The position numbers were made by a program, and so were the translations under genes. A stretch of DNA of 64,000 nucleotides from positions 1 through 64,000 of the forward strand of contig CAKQKI010000004.1 of assembly GCA_934248055.1 (NCBI GenBank), given 5' to 3'. The notes beneath the pieces are model-generated. The model did not search any database, had not been told where the DNA came from, and saw nothing but the letters and a program-made list of their open reading frames with translations. Positions 32,013 through 40,805 of the stretch are shown piece after piece. How positions within the stretch are numbered: position 1 is the first letter of the stretch; each line of letters begins with the position of its first letter. Source of the DNA: an uncultured Clostridia bacterium. Its GTDB lineage: Bacteria; Bacillota; Clostridia; Christensenellales; Borkfalkiaceae.

Positions 32013-32206
32013 TGAAAGCGAAAGAAATCAAAGAGATGACTAACGACGAATTAGTCGCTAAACTCGAATCTTTAAAAGAAGAATTGTTTAACCTTCGTTT
32101 CCGTCACGCGACGGGGCAACTCGAGAATCCCAACGTTCTTAAAGGCGTAAAGAAGGATATAGCGAGAGTTAAAACCGTTATTCGCGAAAGAGAAATTAAG
32201 GCGTAA
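32012..32206 (+). CDS. rpmC: 50S ribosomal protein L29
   Basis: 64 residues, two long helices (KEIKEMTNDELVAKLESLKEEL; LENPNVLKGVKKDIARVKTV). Located near the tunnel exit with L23. The start overlaps the rplP stop (TAATG). Confidence 0.97.
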   Translation: MKAKEIKEMTNDELVAKLESLKEELFNLRFRHATGQLENPNVLKGVKKDIARVKTVIREREIKA

Positions 32207-32220
32207 CGGAGGACAGGCAA

Positions 32221-32475
32221 ATGGAAAGAAATTTAAGAAAAGAAAGAGTCGGACTCGTAGTTTCCGACAAGATGGATAAAACCGTCGTAGTAGAAGTTTC
32301 CGACAAGAGAAAACATCCTCTTTACAAAAAAACCATCACTCACGCCGTTAAATTCAAGGCTCACGACGAGAACAACGAATGCGGCGTCGGCGATAAGGTA
32401 AGAATAGTCGAAACGAGAAAACTTTCCAAGTCGAAAAACTGGAGAGTTTCCGAGATTATCGAGAAGGCTAAGTAA
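32221..32475 (+). CDS. rpsQ: 30S ribosomal protein S17
   Basis: 84 residues, OB-fold (RKERVGLVVSDKMDKTVVVEV; HDENNECGVGDKVRIVETRKLSKSKNWRV). An early-assembly 16S rRNA-binding protein. GGAGG precedes ATG. Confidence 0.98.
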   Translation: MERNLRKERVGLVVSDKMDKTVVVEVSDKRKHPLYKKTITHAVKFKAHDENNECGVGDKVRIVETRKLSKSKNWRVSEIIEKAK

Positions 32476-32490
32476 CAGGAGAAAGCGAAG

Positions 32491-32859
32491 ATGATACAAC
32501 CACAAACAAGATTAAAAGTTGCGGACAACTCGGGCGCAAAAGAAATTATGTGCATAAGAGTTTTAGGCGGTTCTTTCAGAAGATGTGGTAACATCGGCGA
32601 CGTTATCGTCGCAAGTGTTAAAACCGCTACTCCCGGCGGCGCGGTAAAGAAAGGCGACGTCGTTAAAGCAGTTATCGTAAGAAGCGTCAAAGGGCTCAGA
32701 AGACCCGACGGCACTCATATCAGATTCGACGAAAACGCGGCGGTTATCATCGATAACCAGAAACAGCCGAGAGGCACGCGTATCTTCGGACCTGTGGCAA
32801 GAGAGTTAAGGGACAGAGATTTTATGAAGATTATCTCTCTCGCTCCCGAAGTGCTGTAA
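32491..32859 (+). CDS. rplN: 50S ribosomal protein L14
   Basis: 122 residues, exact family length (MIQPQTRLKVADNSGAKEIM; PRGTRIFGPVARELRDRDF). Forms inter-subunit bridges and is the site of RsfS silencing. AGGAG site before ATG. Confidence 0.98.
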   Translation: MIQPQTRLKVADNSGAKEIMCIRVLGGSFRRCGNIGDVIVASVKTATPGGAVKKGDVVKAVIVRSVKGLRRPDGTHIRFDENAAVIIDNQKQPRGTRIFGPVARELRDRDFMKIISLAPEVL

Positions 32860-32869
32860 GGAGAGTAAT

Positions 32870-33379
32870 ATGAAAGTTAAAAAGAACGATACAGTCGTAG
32901 TTATCACGGGTAAAGACGTTAAAAAAACGGGTAAAGTCATCGCGGCAATGCCCAAACTCAACAGAGTAATCGTCGAAGGCGTTAACGTTCAGGAAAAAAA
33001 CCGTAAAGCGCGCAGCGCGCAGGAAACGAGCAGTAAAATCAAAAAAGAAGGTCCTATCGACGCTTCCAACGTACTCGTTATCTGCCCGAAATGCAATAAA
33101 GCAACCCGCGTAGGTTATCATATCGAAGGCGATAAAAAGGTCAGAATTTGTAAAAAATGCGGCGCGGTTTTAGACGTTAAAGTCGAAAAAGAAGTCGCAA
33201 AAAAAGTCGCTAAAAAGACTGCGAAAGCAGACGAAGGCGAAGTAAAGACCGAAAAGAAAACCACGAGAAAAACGACCAAAAAAACGGAAACGGCGGGCGA
33301 AGAAGGCGCAGTCAAGAAAACCGCTACGAGAAAGAAAGCCGCAAAGAAAGAAGAAGCGACTGAAAACGCAGAAGCGTAA
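32870..33379 (+). CDS. rplX: 50S ribosomal protein L24 with Lys/Ala/Thr-rich C-terminal tail
   Basis: 169 residues against about 100-105 for the family. Residues 1-105 are normal: KOW motif (VKKNDTVVVITGKDVKKTGKVI), then SNVLVICPKCNKATRVGYH and ICKKCGAV, a four-cysteine zinc-like knuckle. Residues about 106-169 are an added low-complexity tail of Lys, Ala, Glu and Thr in AKK/TRK/TKK runs, similar to histone H1 tails. The tail is in frame and followed by an intact rplE ribosome site, so it is not a frameshift. Confidence 0.95.
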   Translation: MKVKKNDTVVVITGKDVKKTGKVIAAMPKLNRVIVEGVNVQEKNRKARSAQETSSKIKKEGPIDASNVLVICPKCNKATRVGYHIEGDKKVRICKKCGAVLDVKVEKEVAKKVAKKTAKADEGEVKTEKKTTRKTTKKTETAGEEGAVKKTATRKKAAKKEEATENAEA

Positions 33380-33401
33380 AATCATTTAAGGAGAAAGCAT
33401 T

Positions 33402-33986
33402 ATGGCTAAAAAGACTCAGGTTGATAAAGTAACTTCAACCGATTCGGATTGCAGAGTTAAGGACAGATACGTTCAGGAAGTCGTACCTGCTCTTATGAAG
33501 CGTTTTAACTATAAAAACGTCAATCAGGTTCCCAAACTCGTTAAAATAACGATTAACGGCGGATTAGGCGACGTTAAAGACAACGCTAAAAGCGTTCAGC
33601 TCGTCGAAAAAGAACTTGCGCTTATCGCAGGACAAAAACCCGTTCTCACGAAAGCGAAGAAGTCGGTTGCGAACTTCAAGGTAAGACAAGGTCAGACCGT
33701 CGGTATCAAAGTTTCTTTGAGAGGCGACAGAATGTACCAGTTCTTCGATAAGTTCGTTTCAATCGCTCTTCCGCGAGTAAGAGACTTCAGGGGAGTACCC
33801 GATAAGTCGTTCGACGGCAGAGGCAACTACGCTATGGGTATCAAGGAACAACTTATATTCCCTGAAATTCAATACGATCAGGTAGAGAAAATAAGAGGTT
33901 TCGATTTATGCTTCGTTACTACCGCTAAAACGGACGAAGAAGCGTACGAACTGCTTAAAGCGTTAGGAATGCCTTTCAGGGCTTAA
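33402..33986 (+). CDS. rplE: 50S ribosomal protein L5
   Basis: 194 residues, about 14 longer than usual at the N-terminus (KKTQVDKVTSTDSDCR) before RVKDRYVQEVVPALMKRFNYKN. The rest is standard, ending LLKALGMPFRA. Binds 5S rRNA and contacts P-site tRNA. AAGGAG site precedes ATG. Confidence 0.98.
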   Translation: MAKKTQVDKVTSTDSDCRVKDRYVQEVVPALMKRFNYKNVNQVPKLVKITINGGLGDVKDNAKSVQLVEKELALIAGQKPVLTKAKKSVANFKVRQGQTVGIKVSLRGDRMYQFFDKFVSIALPRVRDFRGVPDKSFDGRGNYAMGIKEQLIFPEIQYDQVEKIRGFDLCFVTTAKTDEEAYELLKALGMPFRA

Positions 33987-33999
33987 AAGGAGAACGGTC

Positions 34000-34185
34000 A
34001 TGGCAAAAGTAGCAATGATAAACAAACAGAAAAAGACCCCGAAATATTCAACGAGGGCTTATACGAGATGCAGCATCTGCGGACGTCCGCATGCCGTGCT
34101 CCGCAAATACGGCGTATGTCGTATTTGTTTCAGAAACCTTGCGTACAAAGGGCAAATCCCCGGCGTTAAAAAGTCAAGCTGGTAA
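34000..34185 (+). CDS. rpsZ: 30S ribosomal protein S14, zinc type
   Basis: 61 residues, the short C+ form with CSIC (24-27) and CRIC (40-43) binding zinc, rather than the long Cys-free paralogue made in zinc starvation. 14 bases after rplE; AAGGAG site. Confidence 0.97.
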   Translation: MAKVAMINKQKKTPKYSTRAYTRCSICGRPHAVLRKYGVCRICFRNLAYKGQIPGVKKSSW

Positions 34186-34203
34186 AAAGGAGGAACAGGT
34201 AAA

Positions 34204-34596
34204 ATGACAGATCCTATTGCAGATATGCTTACCCGCATCAGAAACGCGCTCGTTGCAAAGCACGATTCGGTTGAAATTCCCGCTTCCGCTATGAAAAAAG
34301 AGATTGCGAGAATACTGTTGCAGGAAGGTTACATTACGGCTTACGACGTCGTTGAAGACGGCGTTCACAGCAGAATAGTCATAACATTGAAATACGGTCC
34401 CAACGGCGAAAAAGTCGTAAACGGACTTAAAAGAGTTTCCAAGCCCGGTCTTCGTATTTATGCGGGACACGACGAACTTCCCAAAGTTCTCGGCGGTTTA
34501 GGTATAGCGATTATATCCACTCCCAAGGGCGTTATGACCGATAAAGAAGCGAGAAACAGTCGTCACGGCGGCGAAGTACTCGCGTACGTCTGGTAA
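34204..34596 (+). CDS. rpsH: 30S ribosomal protein S8
   Basis: 130 residues (MTDPIADMLTRIRNALVAKH; C-terminal IISTPKGVMTDKEARNSRHGGEVLAYVW). A primary 16S rRNA-binding protein. AAGGAGG precedes ATG. Confidence 0.98.
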   Translation: MTDPIADMLTRIRNALVAKHDSVEIPASAMKKEIARILLQEGYITAYDVVEDGVHSRIVITLKYGPNGEKVVNGLKRVSKPGLRIYAGHDELPKVLGGLGIAIISTPKGVMTDKEARNSRHGGEVLAYVW

Positions 34597-34611
34597 GGAG
34601 GTTAAGGTACT

Positions 34612-35154
34612 ATGTCAAGAGTTGGTAAAGCACCCGTTAAATTTCCCGCAGGCGTAGAATTAAAGGTCGAAGGTAATATTTTAACCGTAAAAGGACCCAA
34701 AGGCACGCTTACCCAGTCTTTCGATAACAGTCTTATTTCTTTCGTTATCGAAAACGGCGACGTTCTCGTTAAAAGAGCAAACGACGAAAACGAAACGAAA
34801 GCAAAACACGGCTTATACAGGGCTCTCGTTCACGACATGATAGTCGGCGTTACGGAAGGGTATAAGAAAACGCTTATCGTAAACGGCGTCGGCTGGAAAG
34901 TTGCGCAGAACGGTAAAGACGTTACCCTTAACGTCGGTTTCAGCCATCCCGTAGAATACAAAGCGGTAGAAGGCATTAAACTTTCTTGCCCTTCGGCTAC
35001 CGAAATCGCGGTTGAAGGCATCAGCAAAGAACTCGTCGGCGCGGAAGCGGCTAAAATCAGAGCCATCAGAAAGCCCGAACCTTACCACGGATACGGAATT
35101 CGTTTATCGAACGAAAAGATCGAACGTAAGGAAGGCAAGACGGCAGGTAAGTAA
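34612..35154 (+). CDS. rplF: 50S ribosomal protein L6
   Basis: 180 residues, two related domains (SRVGKAPVKFPAGVEL; YKKTLIVNGVGWKV; EPYHGYGIRLSNEKIERKEGKTAGK). Near the factor-binding site. GGAGG before ATG. Confidence 0.98.
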   Translation: MSRVGKAPVKFPAGVELKVEGNILTVKGPKGTLTQSFDNSLISFVIENGDVLVKRANDENETKAKHGLYRALVHDMIVGVTEGYKKTLIVNGVGWKVAQNGKDVTLNVGFSHPVEYKAVEGIKLSCPSATEIAVEGISKELVGAEAAKIRAIRKPEPYHGYGIRLSNEKIERKEGKTAGK

Positions 35155-35167
35155 GGAGTAGACCGAT

Positions 35168-35536
35168 ATGATATCTAAAATTGATAAAAATGCGGACAGA
35201 ATTAAAAGACATCAGAGAGTAAGACGTAAAATTTCCGGAACCGCGGAGCGTCCGAGACTTTCAGTTTACAGAAGTCTGAACCACATTTATACTCAGATAA
35301 TAGACGACGTAGCAGGCAAAACTCTCGTTGCTTGCTCGACGGTAGAAAAAACGATTGCCGCGGAAGTCAAAGATCTTTCCAAGAAAGAGGCTGCGGCTGT
35401 CGTAGGTAAAGAAATCGCTAAGCGCGCGATTGAAAAAGGTATCACCGAAGTCGTATTCGACAGAGGCGGTTACGTTTACATCGGTCGCGTACAGAGCCTT
35501 GCAGACGGCGCAAGAGAAGCCGGTCTTAAATTCTAA
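35168..35536 (+). CDS. rplR: 50S ribosomal protein L18
   Basis: 122 residues (RIKRHQRVRRKISGTAERPR; VFDRGGYVYIGRVQSLADGAREAGLKF). Binds 5S rRNA with L5. AAGGAG precedes ATG. Confidence 0.98.
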   Translation: MISKIDKNADRIKRHQRVRRKISGTAERPRLSVYRSLNHIYTQIIDDVAGKTLVACSTVEKTIAAEVKDLSKKEAAAVVGKEIAKRAIEKGITEVVFDRGGYVYIGRVQSLADGAREAGLKF

Positions 35537-35554
35537 TAAGGAGGAAACAGTCAG

Positions 35555-36073
35555 ATGGCAAGAGAAAACAGATCCCCTAAAAGACAAGAAGAAAAAGACG
35601 GACTTTGCAAAAAACTTATCTCTGTAAACCGCGTAACGAAAGTCGTAAAAGGCGGACGTAAAATGCGTTTTGCCGCGCTCGTGGTCGTAGGCGACGAGAA
35701 CGGCAGAGTGGCTTGCGGTATGGGCAAGGCGAACGAAGTTCCCGAAGCAATAGATAAGGCAACCGCGCAGGCTAAAAAGTCGATGGTTAAAATCGCAAGA
35801 GTCGGCACGACCATTTCTCACGAAACGGTCGGCAAATTCGGAAGAGGCAGCATAGTTATGCTTCCCGCCGAAGAAGGTACCGGCGTTATCGCGGGCGGTC
35901 CCGTCCGTGCGGTTATGGAAGCGGCAGGCATTAAGGATATAAGAACGAAATCTCACGGCACGACTAACCCCATCAATATGGTTAAAGCCGCGCTTGCGGG
36001 TTTATACGGACTTAAATCCGTAGAACAGGTTGCCGCGCTTCGCGGAAAGACCGTTGAAGAAATACAGGGTTAA
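35555..36073 (+). CDS. rpsE: 30S ribosomal protein S5
   Basis: 172 residues. Double-stranded-RNA-like N-domain (LCKKLISVNRVTKVVKGGRK) and C-domain (MLPAEEGTGVIAGGPVRAVMEAAGI). Contributes to decoding accuracy and mRNA unwinding. GGAGG precedes ATG. Confidence 0.98.
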   Translation: MARENRSPKRQEEKDGLCKKLISVNRVTKVVKGGRKMRFAALVVVGDENGRVACGMGKANEVPEAIDKATAQAKKSMVKIARVGTTISHETVGKFGRGSIVMLPAEEGTGVIAGGPVRAVMEAAGIKDIRTKSHGTTNPINMVKAALAGLYGLKSVEQVAALRGKTVEEIQG

Positions 36074-36084
36074 GGAGGCGGAAA

Positions 36085-36258
36085 ATGGTTAAAGTAACAC
36101 TCGTAAGAAGTACGATTTCCTGCACGAAAGTTCAGAAAGACACCGTTGCCGCTTTAGGACTCAAAAAAATCGGTCAATCCAAAGAATTCAAAGACAGCGC
36201 GACGTTGCAAGGTCAGTTGAAAGTCGTTTCACACCTTGTTAAAGTCGAGAACGTTTGA
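36085..36258 (+). CDS. rpmD: 50S ribosomal protein L30
   Basis: 57 residues, starting MVKVTLVRSTISCTKVQKDT and ending LVKVENV. It occupies its canonical place between rpsE and rplO and has AAGGAGG before ATG 36085. The length and the VTLVRSxI-x(n)-TVAALGLKKIG pattern are diagnostic. Confidence 0.97.
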   Translation: MVKVTLVRSTISCTKVQKDTVAALGLKKIGQSKEFKDSATLQGQLKVVSHLVKVENV

Positions 36259-36268
36259 GAGGTGCAAT

Positions 36269-36715
36269 ATGAGAATAGATACGTTACAGCCCGCTGAGGG
36301 AAGCAGAACGTCTTCGAAAAGACTCGGAAGAGGTATCGGTTCGGGACTCGGCAAAACCAGCGGTAAAGGTCATAAAGGACAATGGGCGAGAAGCGGCGGC
36401 GGCGTAAGACCGGGCTTTGAAGGCGGTCAGATGCCTCTTACCCGCAGAGTTCCCAAACGCGGATTTAACAATCACTTCAGAAAAGTCTACGCGGTGGTAA
36501 ACCTTTCGGCGCTCAACGGATTTGAAAGCGGCGCGGTAGTAGATTTTGAAACTCTTTACGGCGCAGGACTTATCAAAGAAGTCAAAAACGCCGCAGGACT
36601 TAAAGTTTTAGGAAACGGAGAACTTAAAGTCGCTTTAACGGTAAAAGCCGACAAATTCTCGAAAGCCGCAAAAGAGGCTATCGAAAAAGCCGGCGGAACT
36701 TGCGAAGAAGTTTAA
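36269..36715 (+). CDS. rplO: 50S ribosomal protein L15
   Basis: 148 residues from ATG 36269 (MRIDTLQPAEGSRTSSKRLG), chosen because GAGGTG lies before it; the upstream frame runs inside rpmD. Glycine-rich basic N-domain (GRGIGSGLGKTSGKGHKGQ) and globular C-domain. Late-assembly protein; directly followed by secY as in most bacteria. Confidence 0.98.
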   Translation: MRIDTLQPAEGSRTSSKRLGRGIGSGLGKTSGKGHKGQWARSGGGVRPGFEGGQMPLTRRVPKRGFNNHFRKVYAVVNLSALNGFESGAVVDFETLYGAGLIKEVKNAAGLKVLGNGELKVALTVKADKFSKAAKEAIEKAGGTCEEV

Positions 36716-36743
36716 GCCTTTACTAAAACGGCGGAGGTGAAAA

Positions 36744-38069
36744 ATGTTTGAAACGTTAAAACAAGCGTTTAAGGTAAAAGAGATAAGAATTAAAATATGG
36801 TTCACTCTTCTGTTTATTTTACTTTACAGAATAGGAAGTTATATTCCCGTTCCGGGCATCGGCAAAGAATTGCTGAGCGAAACGGATTTATCGAGCCTTA
36901 CTTACCTTAACATAATGAATATGATGACGGGCGGATCGCTTGCAAACGGCACTTTGTTTGCAATGGGTATCGGACCGTACATCAACGCGTCGATTATAAT
37001 GCAACTTTTAGCCGTTGCAATCCCCTCACTCGAAAGACTTTCCAAACAGGGCGAAGAAGGAAGAAAAAAAGTATCGCAGTATACGAGATACGTAACCATT
37101 CTTCTTGCGATTATTCAGGGCGTAGGCATAGTTCTTAACTATAAAGACAAACTTACCGCGTCCGACGGTACGCCGCTTTCCGAGATGCTCTGGAATCAGG
37201 AATGGCTCGCATACGTCATAACCATTCTTTTCTTTACCGCAGGTACGGTAATTACCATGTGGATAGGCGAAAGAATAACCGATTACGGCGTATCGAACGG
37301 CATATCTCTGCTTATCTTTGCAGGTATCGTTGCAACTGCGGGCAAAACCGTCGTTTCGATGATAGAGCGTATCGGCGCGGCTGAAGGCAAGCAGACTACG
37401 CTTGAAGATTTCTGGAAACTTATCGGAATGATTGTCGCTATATTCGTGGTTTTCGTATGTATTATTTACGTAGAACTTGCGGAGAGAAAGATACCCGTTC
37501 AGTACGCGAAGCAGGTCAGGGGACAGAAAATGTACGGTGGTCAGTCGACGGTTATTCCCATAAAGGTAAACTCGAACGGCGTTCTCCCCCTTATATTTGC
37601 GTATTCGATACTGAGTTTCCCCGAACTTATAATAACCCTTATAGGCAAGGCGGATTCTTCTTTCGGCTTATGGTGGGCTAAATGGATGGGTTCGAATTCG
37701 TGGCTTTATCCGATAGTTTTAAGTTTGCTTATTATATTCTTCGCATATTTTTATACGTCGATTCAGTTCAATCCCGACGATATATCGAAGAGCATTCAGC
37801 AGAACGGCGGATTTATAATGGGTATAAGACCCGGCAAACCCACGGCGGAATATCTTAAAAAGATAAGCGGCAGAATAACTCTTTTCGGTGCGATATTCTT
37901 AGCGCTCGTTGCGCTCGTTCCGTCGCTTATATTCAAAGCGATCGACGCTTCGAGTTACGGCGCGTTCACCGCAACGGGAATGCTCATCGTCGTTTCCGTG
38001 GCAATCGAATTCAATACCGCGCTCGAATCGCAGATTATGATGAAAAACTACAAAGGATTTCTGAAATAA
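36744..38069 (+). CDS. secY: Protein translocase subunit SecY
   Basis: 441 residues, ten membrane helices. Typical segments are RIGSYIPVPGI (helix 1/plug), GIGPYINASIIMQLL, the cytoplasmic loop AERKIPVQYAKQVRG, and FYTSIQFNPDDISKSIQQNGGFIMGIRPG, the ribosome-binding loop. It forms the membrane channel with SecE and SecG. GGAGGTGA before ATG, 28 bases after rplO. Confidence 0.98.
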   Translation: MFETLKQAFKVKEIRIKIWFTLLFILLYRIGSYIPVPGIGKELLSETDLSSLTYLNIMNMMTGGSLANGTLFAMGIGPYINASIIMQLLAVAIPSLERLSKQGEEGRKKVSQYTRYVTILLAIIQGVGIVLNYKDKLTASDGTPLSEMLWNQEWLAYVITILFFTAGTVITMWIGERITDYGVSNGISLLIFAGIVATAGKTVVSMIERIGAAEGKQTTLEDFWKLIGMIVAIFVVFVCIIYVELAERKIPVQYAKQVRGQKMYGGQSTVIPIKVNSNGVLPLIFAYSILSFPELIITLIGKADSSFGLWWAKWMGSNSWLYPIVLSLLIIFFAYFYTSIQFNPDDISKSIQQNGGFIMGIRPGKPTAEYLKKISGRITLFGAIFLALVALVPSLIFKAIDASSYGAFTATGMLIVVSVAIEFNTALESQIMMKNYKGFLK

Positions 38070-38070
38070 A

Positions 38071-38694
38071 ATGAAAGCGATACTTCTCGGCGCTCCCGGG
38101 GCGGGGAAGGGTACTCAGGCAACTAAAATTGCCGATAAGTACGGCGCGCCCCACATTTCCACGGGAGATATATTCAGAGCAAATATCAACGGCGGAACTC
38201 AGATAGGTAAAGTTGCCAAATCTTATATAGATCAGGGCAAACTCGTTCCCGACGAAGTGACCGTCGAAATAGTGCGCAGGCGTCTTGACGAAAGCGACGT
38301 TGCCGAAAACGGCTACTTACTCGACGGCTTTCCGAGAAACGTTTATCAGGCTGAAGAACTCGATAAATTTTCAAAGCCTGAAAAAGTTATAGTTATCGAC
38401 GTCGACCTTGACGGGCTTATCGCAAGAATAACGGGCAGAAGAGTATGCTCGAAGTGCGGCGAGTCTTACCACGTAACGACGCTCGGCGGCAAAACGAACT
38501 GTTCCCGTTGCGGCGGCGATCTGATTCAGCGCGCCGACGATAACGAAGAAACGGTTAAAAAAAGAATTGCCGTTTATAAAGAGCAGACCGCTCCGCTTAT
38601 AGATTATTACGAAAAGGCGGGTATTCTGGTAAAGGTAAACGGCGACCGATCGATTGACGAAGTATTTTCGGAAATCGAAAAAGAATTAGGTTAA
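38071..38694 (+). CDS. adk: Adenylate kinase
   Basis: 207 residues. P-loop GAPGAGKGTQ (7-16), AMP site STGDIFR, and a LID carrying CSKCGESYH and CSRCGGD, the four-cysteine structural zinc site of Gram-positive enzymes. Interconverts ATP + AMP and 2 ADP. It begins one base after secY ends and is followed without a gap by map. Confidence 0.98.
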   Translation: MKAILLGAPGAGKGTQATKIADKYGAPHISTGDIFRANINGGTQIGKVAKSYIDQGKLVPDEVTVEIVRRRLDESDVAENGYLLDGFPRNVYQAEELDKFSKPEKVIVIDVDLDGLIARITGRRVCSKCGESYHVTTLGGKTNCSRCGGDLIQRADDNEETVKKRIAVYKEQTAPLIDYYEKAGILVKVNGDRSIDEVFSEIEKELG

Positions 38695-39432
38695 ATGATA
38701 TACATTAAATCTGATAAAGAATTAGAACTTATGAGAGAACCCTGTAAAATCGTCAGAGACGTTTTGCTTCTTGCTCAGGACAAAATCGAAGCGGGTATGA
38801 CGACAAGGGAACTTGATAAGATTCTTCACGACTATATAATTTCTGCGGGCGCAAAACCTTCTTTTCTCGGTTTATACGGCTTTCCTGCGGCAACCTGTAT
38901 TTCTATTGACGAACAGGTCGTTCACGGGATACCGTCGGACAGAGTAATCAAAGAAGGCGAAATCGTATCCGTCGACGTGGGAGCGTACTACAACGGATTC
39001 CACGGCGACGCCGCAAGAAGTTTTTACGTCGGTAAAATCTCACCCGAAAAGAAAAAACTCATAGACGTAACGCGGGAGTGTTTCTTTAAGGGAATCGAAG
39101 GCATTTGCATAGGAAGTCCGCTCGGCGATATCGGGGCGCAAGTTCAGGAACACGCCGAAAAAAACGGCTTCTCGGTCGTTCGCGACATGGTAGGTCACGG
39201 CGTAGGGCATAAACTTCACGAAGATCCGCAAGTACCGAATTTCGGTGTGCGTGGTACGGGAATAAGGCTCAAACGTAATATGACGATAGCGATAGAACCC
39301 ATGATAAATATGGGAACTTACGAAATCGACTTAGACGGCTGGAAATGCGTAACGCTTGACGGTAAACCGTCGGCGCATTACGAAAACACGGTTGCGATAA
39401 CCGACAACGGCGTAGAAATACTCACGTTGTAA
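38695..39432 (+). CDS. map: Methionine aminopeptidase, type I
   Basis: 245 residues, no N-terminal extension. Metal ligands lie in DVGAYYNGFHGDAARS, GHGVGHKLHEDP, AIEPM and HYENTVAIT; CISIDEQVVHGIP carries the substrate-site histidine. Removes initiator methionine from nascent chains. Translation starts directly after the adk stop. Confidence 0.98.
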   Translation: MIYIKSDKELELMREPCKIVRDVLLLAQDKIEAGMTTRELDKILHDYIISAGAKPSFLGLYGFPAATCISIDEQVVHGIPSDRVIKEGEIVSVDVGAYYNGFHGDAARSFYVGKISPEKKKLIDVTRECFFKGIEGICIGSPLGDIGAQVQEHAEKNGFSVVRDMVGHGVGHKLHEDPQVPNFGVRGTGIRLKRNMTIAIEPMINMGTYEIDLDGWKCVTLDGKPSAHYENTVAITDNGVEILTL

Positions 39433-39556
39433 GCAAATTAAAATTCATACGCCGAACGCTGATGGTAATAAAAGCGTAAACTTTAAGCCTTAAGGAAGAA
39501 GCGGGCGTATGGCGATAGCGGAAATTTCCGCGTTTATAAAAAATTGGAGGTATGCA
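39433..39556 (+). promoter_or_regulatory. map-infA intergenic with palindromes
   Basis: 124 bases with self-complementary ends (ATACGCC near 39449 and GGCGTAT near 39504) and a 14-base perfect palindrome GCGGAAATTTCCGC (39518-39531) just before the infA ribosome site TTGGAGG. It may fold and influence infA translation. No clear promoter is seen. Confidence 0.35.
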
Positions 39557-39778
39557 GTGTCGAAAAACGACGTTATAGAAGCCGAAGGCGTAATTGTCGA
39601 GGCGTTACCGAACGCAACGTTCAAAGTCAAATTGTCAAACGGATACGTCATCACGGCGTACATTTCGGGAAAACTTCGTATGAACTATATAAAGATTATC
39701 CCGGGTGACGGAGTGAAAATCGAAATGAGTCCTTACGACTTGACCAAAGGCAGAATCGTATGGCGCAGTAAAAACTGA
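39557..39778 (+). CDS. infA: Translation initiation factor IF-1
   Basis: 73 residues from GTG 39557 (VSKNDVIEAEGVIVEALPNA; GKLRMNYIKIIPGDGVKIEM; SPYDLTKGRIVWR), the family's exact length. TTGGAGG lies six bases upstream. The frame is open back to ATG 39509, but the extra 16 residues are absent from the family and contain the ribosome site. A GTG start is notable for so expressed a gene. Confidence 0.96.
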   Translation: MSKNDVIEAEGVIVEALPNATFKVKLSNGYVITAYISGKLRMNYIKIIPGDGVKIEMSPYDLTKGRIVWRSKN

Positions 39779-39813
39779 TTTTTTATAAAACAAAATAATC
39801 GGAGGAATTTAAA

Positions 39814-39930
39814 ATGAAAGTAAGACCATCAGTAAAACCTATGTGCGACAAATGCAGAGTCATCAGAAGAGAAGGTAAAGTTATGGTTATTTGCTCGAAG
39901 AACAAGAATCATAAGCAAAGACAAGGTTAA
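39814..39930 (+). CDS. rpmJ: 50S ribosomal protein L36
   Basis: 38 residues, MKVRPSVKPMCDKCRVIRRE to KNHKQRQG. Zinc form: C11, C14, C27 and H33. GGAGG precedes ATG 39814. Its place between infA and rpsM is canonical. Confidence 0.98.
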   Translation: MKVRPSVKPMCDKCRVIRREGKVMVICSKNKNHKQRQG

Positions 39931-40002
39931 TTGTTCTTAAACTTCAAAACGTAAAAAAATTATAAAATCATTAAAGGAAAATAATTCGGAGGTTTTAATA
40001 AA

Positions 40003-40380
40003 ATGGCTCGTATTGCCGGTGTAGATTTACCCAGAGAAAAGCGCGTTGAAATCGGTATCACTTATATTTATGGTATCGGTAGACCGACCGCTGTTAAAAT
40101 TTTGAAAGCAACAGGTATAAATCCTGACACGAGAGTTAAGGATTTAACGGAAGAAGATATTTCTAAACTCAGAGAATATATCGACCATAATTACAAAGTA
40201 GAAGGCGAACTTCGTTCGGAAGTAAACCTTAACGTTAAAAGACTTATGGAAATCGGCTGCTATCGCGGCGTCAGACACAGAAAAGGTCTGCCCGTAAGAG
40301 GTCAGAGTTCCAAGAGAAACGCAAGAACCCGTAAAGGTCCGCGTCGTACGGTCGCTAAGAAAAAGACCGCTACTAAGTAA
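40003..40380 (+). CDS. rpsM: 30S ribosomal protein S13
   Basis: 125 residues (ARIAGVDLPREKRVEIGITYIYGIG; C-terminal GLPVRGQSSKRNARTRKGPRRTVAKKK). Contacts the subunit bridge and P-site tRNA. GGAGG site before ATG. Confidence 0.98.
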   Translation: MARIAGVDLPREKRVEIGITYIYGIGRPTAVKILKATGINPDTRVKDLTEEDISKLREYIDHNYKVEGELRSEVNLNVKRLMEIGCYRGVRHRKGLPVRGQSSKRNARTRKGPRRTVAKKKTATK

Positions 40381-40397
40381 TAAAGGAGGTAAGAATA

Positions 40398-40787
40398 ATG
40401 GCTAAAACCGTCGCGTCTAAAAAACGCAAAGAAATTAAAAAAGTTGACAAAGGTCAGGTTCATATTCAGTCCTCGTTCAATAACACTATAGTAACGGTTA
40501 CCGATATGAACGGAAACACGATTTCTCATTCGAGCGCAGGCAGTCTCGGATACAGAGGATCGAGAAAAAGCACCCCGTTTGCCGCTCAACAGGCTGCGGA
40601 AGTAGCGGTTAAGGCTGCAATGGAACACGGTTTAAGATCTGCGGAAGTATTCGTAAAAGGACCGGGTCAGGGCAGAGAATCCGCTATAAGAGCGCTCGGC
40701 GTATGCGGAGTTGAAGTTACGCTCATTCAGGACGTATCCCCCATTCCTCATAACGGTTGCCGTCCGCCGAAACGTCGCAGAGTATAA
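40398..40787 (+). CDS. rpsK: 30S ribosomal protein S11
   Basis: 129 residues (VHIQSSFNNTIVTVTDMNGN; KGPGQGRESAIRAL; DVSPIPHNGCRPPKRRRV). Platform protein lining the mRNA exit. GGAGGT before ATG. Confidence 0.98.
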   Translation: MAKTVASKKRKEIKKVDKGQVHIQSSFNNTIVTVTDMNGNTISHSSAGSLGYRGSRKSTPFAAQQAAEVAVKAAMEHGLRSAEVFVKGPGQGRESAIRALGVCGVEVTLIQDVSPIPHNGCRPPKRRRV

Positions 40788-40805
40788 GAGCAGGAGGTAT
40801 AGAAA

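Noticed and set aside
39509..39556. N-terminally extended IF-1 starting at ATG 39509
   Set aside because: The extension spans the ribosome site and a 14-base palindrome and is not found in the family; GTG 39557 gives the standard length.
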